In this document: piece by piece, positions 22,468-32,103 of the stretch
How positions within the stretch are numbered: position 1 is the stretch's first letter
Layout: each line of letters begins with the position of its first letter
Assembly (NCBI GenBank): GCA_004352715.1
Contig: SCFE01000060.1
Span: 1,057,030 to 1,121,029, forward strand
DNA: 64,000 nucleotides
Reading direction: 5' to 3'
Source: Hofstenia miamia
Taxonomy: Eukaryota; Xenacoelomorpha; Acoela
Notes under the pieces: generated by a model
The model's input: only the letters and a program-made list of their open reading frames with translations
What the model was told of the DNA's origin: nothing
Databases searched by the model: none
Translations under genes and position numbers: made by a program

Positions 22468-23229
22468 AGTACTAAATATTTTTTGATGAAGTTTTCATTT
22501 TTGGCAAACTGACATATTTGCTTCTGTTAATATACATGCGCATTGGGAAATGTTTAACTGTGCAACACTCTGTATTAAGGAAAATAATTCAACAATTGGT
22601 TATAACATTTGTATAGACATATGTTTCAACATACATTAATATTAATCAAAGATATAGATTATACAAAGTATAATTTGTGCTAAATGTAAAAGCATACATT
22701 ACACAATGGCTTTGAGTGATGAAGTTCAGCATTGTGCAATCTTCAACCTGTAAAGTTTCCATCTTCATTATAAAATATAATGGCATTTCCACATTCACCA
22801 GAAGTTGGCCACCAGAAATGCATTAAGCCATTTATTTAATGTGGCTGGCTTTCCCCAGGAGGCCTATTGTTACAAGCACCTAAACACATAGTAAGTTAAT
22901 AATAAAATAAAAATTATGCCTGGTAATCTGTGAGTGTATGTAGAGGGATTGTAAGCAAAGTGGTGTAATGTTAAGTTGATATTTTTCTATTTCTTCCCAA
23001 ATTGAGGCTGCCACAGCAACATTGCCTAAATAGGGTAAAAGTGCAATATAGTGAAAATAAGCACATATACCATTGTAGCCAGTGAATTGAGACCAATAAT
23101 CTCCTGCAAGGCATAACCAATAAATGAGTGCAATTTAAATAAACTCTTTAAATATAGCAATTTTGAAAAATACTTGTTCACAAGTAGATGTGAAGGCATA
23201 AGACAAAATTTATTTAGAAAATCACACTA
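22468..23229. other. No recognisable gene
   Basis: No open frame of note. No integrase coding sequence could be recognised here on the minus strand, although that is where the Gypsy integrase would be expected. Confidence 0.45.
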
Positions 23230-23308
23230 CTCCAGGTAGTTTCTCTAAGTCTTGCACATATTGTGGTTGCACAGTCATGAAGTCTGCATTCACGTGTAGC
23301 TGCCCAGG

Positions 23309-24730
23309 TCAGTGCTTAATGTGAAAGTGGTAATCACTGAGGCCTTTGATCCAGCATGCCACAATAATCGAGCAGTCACCTGAAAATTTCTTGAGCCATG
23401 CCAAGCCACTATTATCAGTATGGATTAAAAAATCCTTCAGCCCAACCAGCAGGTATTGAAATTTCTTTAATGCTTCTACCAATGCAAGCATTTCCAATTT
23501 CGAGCTCCAGTATGCCAGTTTGGCTTTCCGAAGTTTCCTTGAAAAGAACATGATTGGGTACTTGATCCCAAGTTCATCCACCTGGGACAGTACGGCACTG
23601 ATCGCTACCCCACTTGCATCACAGTCCACTATAAATGGTCTATCTGGATGAGGTGTGTTCAACGAAGGCAATTGTTGAAACTCCTGCTTCAAGCTGTTCC
23701 ATTTGTCCTCATGTATTCTTTCCCATTTAAAAGTAACATCTTTCTTCAGTAGTTGTGAAATATTAGCTGTCTTAGTTGCAATATCTTTGATGAAATTATG
23801 GTAGTAGTTCACAAATCCAAGCAACCATTGTACATCCTTTCTAGAATGTGGGCTAGCTATCTCCTGTATAAGATCCTTTGCATTGTCACAAACCTTGATG
23901 CTGTTGTTGGTGATTTCTCTCCTGAGAAATGTCGTCATGGGTTGCATGATAGTGCATTTGTTCACGTTGATCTTCAGACCAGCTTTGTGTAATAGACCAA
24001 AAACCTTAGCTAGTTTGCCCTTGTGTGATTGAAAATCAGGCGTTCCTACTAGGATGTCATCAATGTAGGCCACAAGGCCTTCTTCCAGTGAATGCTCACC
24101 ATTGCAAAGTACTTTTGTGATGTAGCAATGAAAAGTCGCGGGGCTATTACAGAGCCCAAAAGCCATGTACACCCACTTGAACAAGCCGTAAGGCGTGATG
24201 AATGCTGTTTTCAGAATGTCTTTCTCCCACATGGGGATTTGCCAATAGGCTTTGCACAAGTCAAGGGTTGAAAACACCTTATGCTTTGTCATGACATACA
24301 GTATCTCATCTATGCAGGGCAAAGGGTACGCGTCTTTCACAGTTTTCTCATTCATATGGAGGAAATCAATACACAAGCAGGTTTTGTCACCCTGTTTAAT
24401 AAAGACTGTTGGTGATGCCCATGGGCTGTTGCTTTTCCTTATTATTCCATTATTTAACAAGTCCATCATTGTTTTCAGGTATTGCTCCTTGAACTTTTCA
24501 GGAACACGTCTAACTGGTTGGCATATCAGCTTGTCGTCTGTCAATTCAATTGCATGCTCCTCATTAACTACCTGGCCAACTGGCACACTGTTGGACAAAA
24601 ACATGCTGGAGTGTACTTTCAACAATTTTAATAATTGATTACACTTGTCTGCAGTGAGGTGTGGGTGCGTTTCTCCATTGACCATAGGCAAGGGTGCTTC
24701 AGAGTTGGTAGTGTTGCCATCCAACATCAA
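23309..24730 (-). pseudogene. Gypsy pol: reverse transcriptase and RNase H
   Basis: One open frame of 473 residues. It shows AIELTDDKLICQPVRRVPEK, the ASPTVFIKQGDKTCLCIDF fingers, VFSTLDLCKAYWQIPM (motif A, catalytic Asp), FGLCNSPATFHCYI (motif B), VAYIDDILVG (motif C, both catalytic Asp), then LRREITNNSIKV, WLLGFVNYYHNFI, the RNase H opening FIVDCDASGVAISAVLSQ, a KLEMLALVEALKKF helix and IHTDNSGLAWL. The frame ends after YHFHIKH, and a shifted frame continues with VNADFMTVQPQ to about 23230. The RT and RNase H domains look intact, but protease and integrase are not joined to them, so the element is not autonomous as assembled. It copied its own RNA through an LTR intermediate. The frame start is arbitrary because upstream pol is disrupted. 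Confidence 0.9.
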
Positions 24731-24766
24731 ACATTCCAGTTTTGGAACACATTGAACTTGTACTCN

Positions 24767-25092
24767 CCACTATAAATGGTCTATCCAGATGAGGTGTGTT
24801 CAATGAAGGCAATTGTTGAAACTCCTGCTTCAAGCTGTTCCATTTGTCCTCATNTATCAGCTTGTCGTCTGTCAATTCAATTGCATGCTCCTCATTAACT
24901 ACCTGGCCAACTGGCACACTGTTGGACAAAAACATGCTGGAGTGTACTTTCAACAATTTTAATAATTGATTACACTTGTCTGCAGTGAGGTGTGGGTGCG
25001 TTTCTCCATTGACCATAGGCAAGGGTGCTTCAGAGTTGGTAGTGTTGCCATCCAACATCAAACATTCCAGTTTTGGAACACATTGAACTTGT
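24767..25092 (-). repeat. Duplicated pieces of Gypsy pol at single-n joins
   Basis: 24767-24853 repeats about 23627-23713 with a few differences, and 24855-25092 repeats about 24527-24765. Single n positions at 24766 and 24854 mark the joins. The order looks like unmerged contigs or a second, internally deleted copy rather than a natural gene structure. Confidence 0.75.
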
Positions 25093-25144
25093 ACTCATTT
25101 AGGTGTTATTGTGAATTTCCTTGGGCAGATTTTAATCGCGTTTA

Positions 25145-26229
25145 CCCAGATAACAATTTAAGGTCTAAACAACATTGTTTTGGGTTGTTATGTGGTTGTT
25201 TTATGTGTCAAAAACAACGTTGTTTTAACGTCGAAATGGTACCATTTCATTGGTCGAAACAACATTGCTTCAACAACGTCACATTTGGTTGCTTTTTGGT
25301 TGTTTTTTATTCATGAAACAGCAATATGTTGAGGTCGTAACAACATTGTTTTATGTTGTCACATGCTTGTTTTAGCATTACTTTTGTATGCAAAATAAAA
25401 TTTTATATTNCCCAGATAACAATTTAAGGTCTAAACAACATTGTTTTGGGTTGTTATGTGGTTGTTTTATGTGTCAAAAACAACGTTGTTTTAACGTCGA
25501 AATGGTACCATTTCATTGGTCGAAACAACATTGCTTCAACAACGTCACATTTGGTTGCTTTTTGGTTGTTTTTTATTCATGAAACAGCAATATGTTGAGG
25601 TCGTAACAACATTGTTTTATGTTGTCACATGCTTGTTTTAGCATTACTTTTGTATGCAAAATAAAATTTTATATTAATAAGCAGTTCAAACATTACTGTT
25701 TAAACAAAACACAAGCCCAAAAAGGGCAGACCACTATCTTTGAGATACTGTTAAGCATATTCAATACAAACATTTGTTAAAAATTTAAATGAATGTCTTG
25801 TATATAAATGATAACAATGAGCATAAAAATCTGCCAAATTTAACAAACATTTAAAAATCTAAAATTAAGCACAATTTTGAAATAGTACTTTCTTAAGTCG
25901 TGAAAAATCCCTTCAGCTCAATTGTAACTTATGATATTTAACAGTCAATGTCAAGGTGTCCAAATATTGATGAATAAATTATTTTGAAAATTCACTTATC
26001 TGGTATATTATAATTTTTCATAAATTAAAAATGTCAAAAAAGGTTTTGCAAATCCTTTTTTATATAAAAAGATCTAGTAATAAAATAACAAAGTGAGTTA
26101 AATTTGCAAGCATCTGCTCATGGATTATTTTTTAATAAAGTTGTTATTATGATGTTAGTGGTTGCTGCAACAACCAAAAGTATGAAACAACTATAAACAA
26201 CGTAAAAACAACCAAAATTGTTATCTGGG
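25145..26229. mobile_element. TA-flanked MITE inside Gypsy pol
   Basis: Termini CCCAGATAACAA (25145-25156) and TTGTTATCTGGG (26218-26229) are perfect inverted repeats, flanked on both sides by TA (25143-25144, 26230-26231). TA duplication fits a Tc1/mariner-type non-autonomous element. The interior is rich in GTTGTTT/AACAAC words and has no coding frame. A single n at 25410 is followed by a repeat of the first 265 bases, so the natural length is probably near 820 bp. On the minus strand the Gypsy frame resumes on the far side. Confidence 0.85.
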
Positions 26230-26231
26230 TA

Positions 26232-26475
26232 GTGACTTGTTCATGATGGCAGTTATTGCCATGTTGCCTGACATGGATACTAGAGAAGAAAGAATTGTTA
26301 CACACTGAGATGAATGTCCCTGAAATGACTGGATAATAAAGTGTCCAGATTTGTTCTCTTTAGTAAATATGTGAACCATCTGCCAGCTCCTAGGTGGGAT
26401 TTTTATTGGCTGTTCAATATTAAAGATAATTGTGTCATAACTTCGAGTCTTTCTGTCATTTTGGCCTGTGTGCAT
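26232..26475 (-). pseudogene. Gypsy pol, segment between gag and reverse transcriptase
   Basis: The frame reads KTRSYDTIIFNIEQPIKIPP, then RSWQMVHIFTKENKSGHF and MAITAIMNKSLPR before it meets the MITE. The P-P-R-S pattern is typical of the spacer after the retroviral-type protease in Gypsy/Ty3 elements. The protease active site D-(T/S)-G is not visible here. After the MITE the frame can be followed for a short distance toward the RT, supporting one interrupted element. Confidence 0.55.
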
Positions 26476-26526
26476 TTCAAAGTTAGTGTGTTATGAGCGT
26501 AATTTATTTCACCTACATTGTGTTCC

Positions 26527-26705
26527 AATTTATTGCTATTCAATTTTTTGTATGATTATGTTAGAAGGTGGAAAAATAAACTAATAGGTAACAAAATTAT
26601 CTTTTTACCTTAAGATTTTAAACAAATATTTTCTATAGAAATTTTATATTTTATGCTAATTTTCATTTCTATGTCTATATTCATTCCTCACCAAACGTAA
26701 ATAAA
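26527..26705 (+). repeat. Interspersed repeat, copy of 9324-9476
   Basis: Same orientation as the copy at 9324-9476; contains an additional ~25-base TTTATATTTTATGC stretch. It sits between the protease-side and gag-side parts of the Gypsy element. Confidence 0.8.
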
Positions 26706-27287
26706 GGGCTCTTTCATCGTGATTTAAATTTTTATTTCATTAATGCTAGGTCTTAAATAAATAAGAAAAACAAAATAACGTTATTACAACATGACTTTAA
26801 CAAAGTAAACTAAAAATTAGAATAAAGATGGTTTTCTTACTATATACAATTACTCTTTTATCGAGCAATAAAACAACTTTATCTCTGTCTTACATATTAA
26901 ATATTAGACTTTATATTCAACATCTTCTGTGTTATATTCGAGCATGTATATTATACACTATATGCAATGAAATTCAGAAAATTGGCGTACACAGCGTATT
27001 TTTGCATAATTTACCAAAATAATCCCAAATTTGTGTGGATATTCTGAATTTTAAAAGTAATGCAAAAATTTATTAGACTTAGTAATAAGTATTAACAACT
27101 TTCATTTTGGCATTGATGAAATTCTAAAAAAGTCTCAACTGCAGGACATTTACTGCTGAAGTCAATGAACCTAAAATGAGAATTTGATTTTTTTACCTGC
27201 AGCGTGTATTTTAAAAATAAACAAGGGTGACATTGGTATTAGTTTAAAGTTTTGCTAAACAAGACCAGTAAGGGATCGGGAATATTT
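26706..27287. other. No recognisable gene
   Basis: AT-rich sequence with only short open frames. It is part of the insertion-rich zone between Gypsy gag and pol. Confidence 0.4.
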
Positions 27288-27545
27288 TTAACACATATGC
27301 ATATGACCGCGTATATGTTCAGAAATCCTGTTTTCCAAATATCTCTGGGTTTCTCCTATTATGTACGAACTATCACATTCGTCACATTTATATTTGTATA
27401 CACAAGAGGAAATCATAAATAATAAAATCAGATCTTTATTTTTAAGCACATATGCAGTTTTCAGCGTTTGAAATATTGGTGAAACCTTTACGTTCAACAT
27501 ATTGTTATATTGGTGTATTTTTCTCTTTAAAATGATTGCTGAATT
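27288..27545 (-). pseudogene. Penelope-like element, GIY-YIG endonuclease fragment
   Basis: The frame reads NNMLNVKVSPIFQTLKTAYV, KNKDLILLFMISSCVYKYKC, DECDSSYIIGETQRYLENR and ISEHIRGH. This is the C-terminal block of Penelope-like elements: a C-x2-C pair, then the GIY-YIG nuclease motif (Y-I-G-E-T; here one extra Ile) and R-x-x-E-H. The nuclease nicks target DNA for insertion. Reverse transcriptase is not adjacent. The frame runs upstream into a (TA)n repeat and a hairpin, so the start is not real. Confidence 0.75.
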
Positions 27546-27560
27546 TGATGGTATATATGG

Positions 27561-27597
<37 letters not shown>

Positions 27598-27659
27598 GCC
27601 ATATATAGCATCAAATTCAGCAATCATATTAAAGTGAAAAATACAGCAATATAACAATG
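27497..27659. repeat. Large hairpin with (TA)n loop
   Basis: The arm at about 27497-27563 (TATTGGTGTATTTTTCTC, ATTGCTGAATTTGATGG) is the inverted complement of about 27593-27659, with roughly one mismatch per ten bases. The loop is a (TA)n tract at about 27564-27592. The right arm ends exactly at a single n, so it may be either a real inverted duplication or a read-through chimera. Confidence 0.7.
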
Positions 27660-27660
27660 N

Positions 27661-28107
27661 AGCAGCATTTTATACTGCTTTTTCACTATCATATTATTGA
27701 AATTTTCTTTAAAAGATCCTATCAACTGCCTATACGAGTTCTTTTGGCCATCCTCCAAAGTTAGGTAATGATTAAAGGCCTTCCCCTCTAGGTAATAGGG
27801 AAATTGCATTGCTGCCATTGACATGGAAGCATTAATTGTTTGCATGAAACATTCAAATTGTTTTAACCATTCCATAAACATGGGTTGGTTTGCGTCAATT
27901 TTCCCTGAAAACTTTTCAGGTTTGATAAGCATTGATGTATCACATTTTGATTCATCATCTTGTAGAATTGATTCCTTGAATACTGTTTGTCTGGTACTCT
28001 CTATTCACTTCCTTGTATTGTTATTTGGGATTAGCAAGGAATCAGTCCCCTCCAAGAAGTAAGTCATCATGTAAATCCTCTTTGATGAACTTCAGACAAC
28101 ATTGGTT
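27661..28107 (-). repeat. Duplicated part of Gypsy gag between two single n
   Basis: Repeats 28540-28985 with about two substitutions, and is bounded by n at 27660 and 28108. Most likely an unmerged haplotype or contig overlap. It encodes the same gag N-terminus as the copy to its right. Confidence 0.8.
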
Positions 28108-28153
28108 NATGTTCATTGTCCGTGTAGTCCTCATCATCAACTAGGTTGACGTT

Positions 28154-28810
28154 TCAGGTACACTCCGTTCTTAAGTGTCCCATTGCTCCACACTTAAAAC
28201 AATGCATTGAATCCTTTGACTTACTTTGTTGTTGTTGCTCTGATCGTTTTTTAATTATGCGCATGACCAGTTGTTTTCTGGATGACTTAGTAGTCAAATT
28301 TTGTTTGGACTCATTCAGTTGAATTATATTCATAGCTTTCTCCAAAATGCACGTTAGCAAATCATCCTGGTCGCATTTGTATTCAAGTTTATCTGCAATT
28401 GTGGTGGGTATACCTTTTAGAAGGTGGCTGAACAAATCTACCTTTGAAGGTTCTCCATTAACTGACAATTTCAGTAAGTGTTCCACGTTTTTGGCATAAG
28501 CCAACACATCTCCACCATCCTTTAGAGTAATTTTGTTGAGCAGCATTTTATACTGCTTTTTCACTATCGTATTATTGAAATTTTCTTTAAAAGATCCTAT
28601 CAACTGCCTATACGAGTTCTTTTGGCCATTCTCCAAAGTTAGGTAATGATTAAAGGCCTTCCCCTCTAGGTAATAGGGAAATTGCATTGCTGCCATTGAC
28701 ATGGAAGCATTAATTGTTTGCATGAAACATTCAAATTGTTTTAACCATTCCATAAACATGGGTTGGTTTGCGTCAATTTTCCCTGAAAACTTTTCAGGTT
28801 TGATAAGCAT
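28154..28810 (-). CDS. Gypsy-type gag with CCHC zinc knuckle
   Basis: An open frame of 218 residues starts MLIKPEKFSGKIDANQP and contains the gag core FMEWLKQFECFMQ, YYLEGKAFNHYLTL, RQLIGSFKENFNN and VLAYAKNVEHLLKL. Near the end it has a basic Gln-rich tract and a knuckle CFKCGAMGHLRTEC (C-x2-C-x4-H-x4-C). Gag packages the RNA of the element into particles. The frame ends right after the knuckle, and pol follows only after several insertions. A 17-base purine-rich leader and the putative primer site lie upstream at about 28994-29011. The gag frame itself is intact. Confidence 0.8.
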   Translation of the reverse strand: MLIKPEKFSGKIDANQPMFMEWLKQFECFMQTINASMSMAAMQFPYYLEGKAFNHYLTLENGQKNSYRQLIGSFKENFNNTIVKKQYKMLLNKITLKDGGDVLAYAKNVEHLLKLSVNGEPSKVDLFSHLLKGIPTTIADKLEYKCDQDDLLTCILEKAMNIIQLNESKQNLTTKSSRKQLVMRIIKKRSEQQQQSKSKDSMHCFKCGAMGHLRTECT

Positions 28811-28993
28811 TGATGTATCACATTTTGATTCATCATCTTGTAGAATTGATTCCTTGAATACTGTTTGTCTGGTACTCTCTATTCACTTCCTTGTATTGTT
28901 ATTTGGGATTAGCAAGGAATCAGTCCCCTCCAAGAAGTAAGTCATCATGTAAATCCTCTTTGATGAACTTCAGACAACATTGGTTGCGGTTTT

Positions 28994-29020
28994 TGACAGT
29001 CATTGTCACCATGTAACGTC
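28994..29020 (-). promoter_or_regulatory. Putative primer binding site and LTR edge
   Basis: On the minus strand the LTR-like sequence ends CGTTACA, directly followed by TGGTGACAATGAC. Retrovirus-like primer sites start TGG, complementary to the CCA end of a tRNA. The far LTR edge and the second LTR were not found, so the LTR length is unknown. Confidence 0.45.
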
Positions 29021-29879
29021 TTGCTCTCTGTTGACTCTCAGTGGACTCCAAACACCATTTCAGAGAAGACGTAAGGTCTAAAAGTTACTCCCACACAGCC
29101 GCTTATTATGAACTCAAACGCACTTGGGCTTCCTGGCCAACTCTATTTGCCTTACAACCATTTTATGAACTATAAGTCATAAACATTTATTAACAATAAC
29201 ATTTAATCCCTTTTGTTTCTCATATCACCATCAGCTTCAGCTTCCCTTCTTTTTCCTCTTTGTAAGAACATATTTATTTATCTACTGTTTTATATCTTAA
29301 TTTGGCATTATGTACTGTAAAGTAGATCCTTAAGTCTGCACCACCATGCCTTTAACTTTTTAGGCAATGGTCATTTTACTATTTCAAATGACAAATAAAG
29401 TAAAAGTAACTAACTGGTTGATGCAAAAGGTTTGAGTTGCCATTCTAATCTGATAGAATTAGATACAGAAACTTAATGTAAATGCAATTGAGCTTCAATA
29501 TAATTTCAATTATCAATTGAATGCAAAAACAGCTTGTTTTTCAGCGTAATTGTTTATTATTATTAAAAATGACAATATGCTATTACCAAGGAAAAGTAAT
29601 ATTTAAATACATGTAATAAAAATAAGGTAATTTCGTTTAGTAATTCAAAAGCCAACTTATTACAATATGGCTCTCACCTTCTGTGCGTCCCTATCCTCAA
29701 TCTTATGTTGTAAGGGGATGACATCAGAAGTAAAATAAAATAAATACAAATTCACTAATAAAATCTACCACAAGAAATAATAAATGAGTAAATGATTTTT
29801 AGGGAAAGACTGGCAAGGTTAATTAGTTTTGCTTTTAATTTAGATTGATGAGGCAGTTTAATCTGTTTGGCTGCAGATA
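29021..29879. other. Possible LTR sequence, then unassigned
   Basis: The first few hundred bases should be the 5' LTR of the minus-strand Gypsy element, but no second edge is clear. No open frame recognised. Confidence 0.35.
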
Positions 29880-30459
29880 TTGCTACACCATCCTAGGGTG
29901 CATTCAAAATATACTCTATTGATACATCTGTCCACTGCAGCTGTCTAACAGGCTAATTTATGGTCATGGTACCCCCATACAAAGAATTCATATCGAGAAA
30001 GATGGTGTAAGTAGTCTCCTTTTCAGGGTCATAGCCCTCTACCATGGGGTTTTTGGCTGTAATATAACATTCTGCATACACTCCCAATTGACATTGATTT
30101 TTAAAACAACATCGATTTGACTCTGAAATTATGTTGATCACTCATTTTGCAGTTAAAAATTCAGTATAGTGAGGAAATGTCTTGTGAGCCATGTAGAAGC
30201 AAAATTTATTTTCACAATTTTAATGTTTCCATTGAATTCAAAACGTGTCACGTATGTATAAATTTAATCGCATCTCATAGAATTAGAGGCAGTGCAGTGC
30301 ACACACAATCCATTGCAGCGTAATATAAACAATATGGCACTTCCCTATCATTGGTCAACATAGTAGTGTTTATCATTTTTCTACGTTATCATATTGTTAA
30401 TGGTTTGTTTAGTAACTTTTCATATATATTCATGCATTAGATGATTTCAGATTCATAAA

Positions 30460-30660
30460 GTGTGGAGGGAGTTGGCCAAAATCCACCAAAAGCTAGATCA
30501 AATTCTCGCAATTTTATCTACTTCCCAATCGCCAAGTCCAATAAGCTCGCAATCAAATTGTAATCAAGTTCAAAATGTGTTGCGTCTTCTTCCACTTTCA
30601 ATGGAACACGTCATTAACTTCAACAATCAACTTGATGATGTTGTTTTGTTTGCTTGGTGA
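30460..30660 (+). CDS. Small hypothetical protein, DUF4806-like
   Basis: A 66-codon frame reads KIHQKLDQILAILSTSQSPS, then NVLRLLPLSMEHVINFNNQL and VVLFAW. A helical opening followed by L-L-P-L-S-x-x-x-x-x-x-F-x-x-x-L resembles the start of DUF4806 proteins, which are found in animal transposon-like genes. It lies inside the CCCAATTGAC element. The frame ends early, so if real it is a first exon or a truncated copy. A CDS call is tentative. Confidence 0.3.
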   Translation: MWRELAKIHQKLDQILAILSTSQSPSPISSQSNCNQVQNVLRLLPLSMEHVINFNNQLDDVVLFAW

Positions 30661-31980
30661 GTTAAAATAGAATATAGTAAGAATTACAACTTTGTTGTAA
30701 CAAAGGTAGAACTGTGAAAGAAAAACTTATGGAAATTCACTATAAGAGGATATATTTAGTACTTTATAATTACAATTTTGCAAATTAGTGTATTTAAACC
30801 AAATGCAACCCATTTCTTTTGTTTAGCATTGATGAGCCCTTGCAGTATCATAAACACATTCGACCAGGGCTGTGCGTTGTCTATGTGACACAGTAGGGCC
30901 TATGGTGTGCCTTTAGTAAAGAGCCGATATTATTTGATTTCAGCAGTATTTTCGTGTTATTATAGGAACTGTATAAANAGTTATATATATATATATATAT
31001 CCAATTGCATACATTTTTCGGAATTCGTATGTAAAATAGAATTGTTTTGTAAATGTTAACTATATTGACATATGACAGCCCTATTAATGACAATTATAAT
31101 AAAGTAAGCATTATTTATTACATGATTTTGGTCATATTTCATTTAAAATACAAGCATATACATTATAGTTTGTGACAATGTATGCATTAGTCTCATGTTT
31201 TTTTCCTTTTATAATACCTATTTAACTTAGAAGGCGGTTTTAAAGACAAAGGCTTGCCCAACATTGCAAAAGTCAGTTTATTCAATTTTTCAAATGTATT
31301 GGCACAGGATTGTACTATGACGGGCAAAAATGGAAAATTTAGATTTTCTGAATCCAAAATACACATCTTATTAATAGGTAAATTTTTGAAGTTTTTGATA
31401 TATTAGCAATTTTTTAGATACCTTGCAATCATGCCGTTTGCCCAAATTCACTGAATATGATGTGAGCAAACATATTGCATCAACTTTTTTAAGTATGCAG
31501 CAGATCGTTTGGGTGGCCGTCGCTCCATGAAAAATTGATCTTTATAATACTTTTAAAACTTTAAATGCTTTTTTGTAATATTTCCTTCAATTTTTATTTC
31601 TATCATTAATTTTCTGTGTTTGTATTATAAATAACTAGCCATTAATCTTAGACTTTTTTCTAAATGAAAATGTCTAATTTTTTAATAATGAATTTGAGAT
31701 TGTCACTTTATCATCGAGGTTTTTATTTGATTTTTGGCAATGCCATGTATTTCAACCACCTGCTATGATATATTTGGCTTTAAAAATATTATGTTGCAAT
31801 ATTTAAATATACTTTAGAAATTCTTGTAATTCATCTGTAGATCTACAGAATATTTACCATTGATTTGAGTATATCTGAAGAATTATTTGAACCTTTTAAA
31901 TATTTAAAGGATTTTTTTAAAAAATTTGACTCATAAAAAGATTGTATTCAAAATTTCTAAATGTAAAGGAATTTGGAATT

Positions 31981-32103
31981 ATATATTACAAATCAACGGT
32001 GAATCATATATTACAAATCAACGTCGAATTATACATTACAAATCAATGTTGAATTATATATTACAAATCAACGTTGATTTAACTATTTCAAATCGACGTT
32101 GAT
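31981..32103 (+). repeat. 25-bp tandem repeat, five copies
   Basis: TTACAAATCAACGTTGAATT-like units begin at 31986, 32011, 32036 and 32061, with a diverged fifth at 32086. The period is exactly 25 bp. The AACGTTGA core is palindromic. It lies about 75 bp inside the right end of the CCCAATTGAC element. Confidence 0.85.

Larger units (their letters stand above)
23230..29011 (-). mobile_element. Gypsy-type LTR retrotransposon remnant, interrupted
   Basis: Pieces follow the Gypsy order on the minus strand: primer binding site, gag with zinc knuckle (28810-28154), protease-side segment (26475-26230), reverse transcriptase and RNase H (24730-23309). Integrase is not recognised beyond 23230. A TGTAACGTC LTR-like edge sits at 29012 on the plus strand, directly next to TGGTGACAATGAC (minus strand, 29011-28999), a plausible tRNA primer site. 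The element is split by a MITE, a Penelope fragment and an interspersed repeat, and contains four single-n joins with duplicated flanks. Confidence 0.75.

Noticed and set aside
24252-24638. A 128-codon plus-strand frame
   Set aside because: Antisense shadow of Gypsy reverse transcriptase.
31981-32103. Evenly spaced repeats resembling a CRISPR array
   Set aside because: Units are contiguous with no unique spacers, in a eukaryotic transposon; it is a minisatellite.
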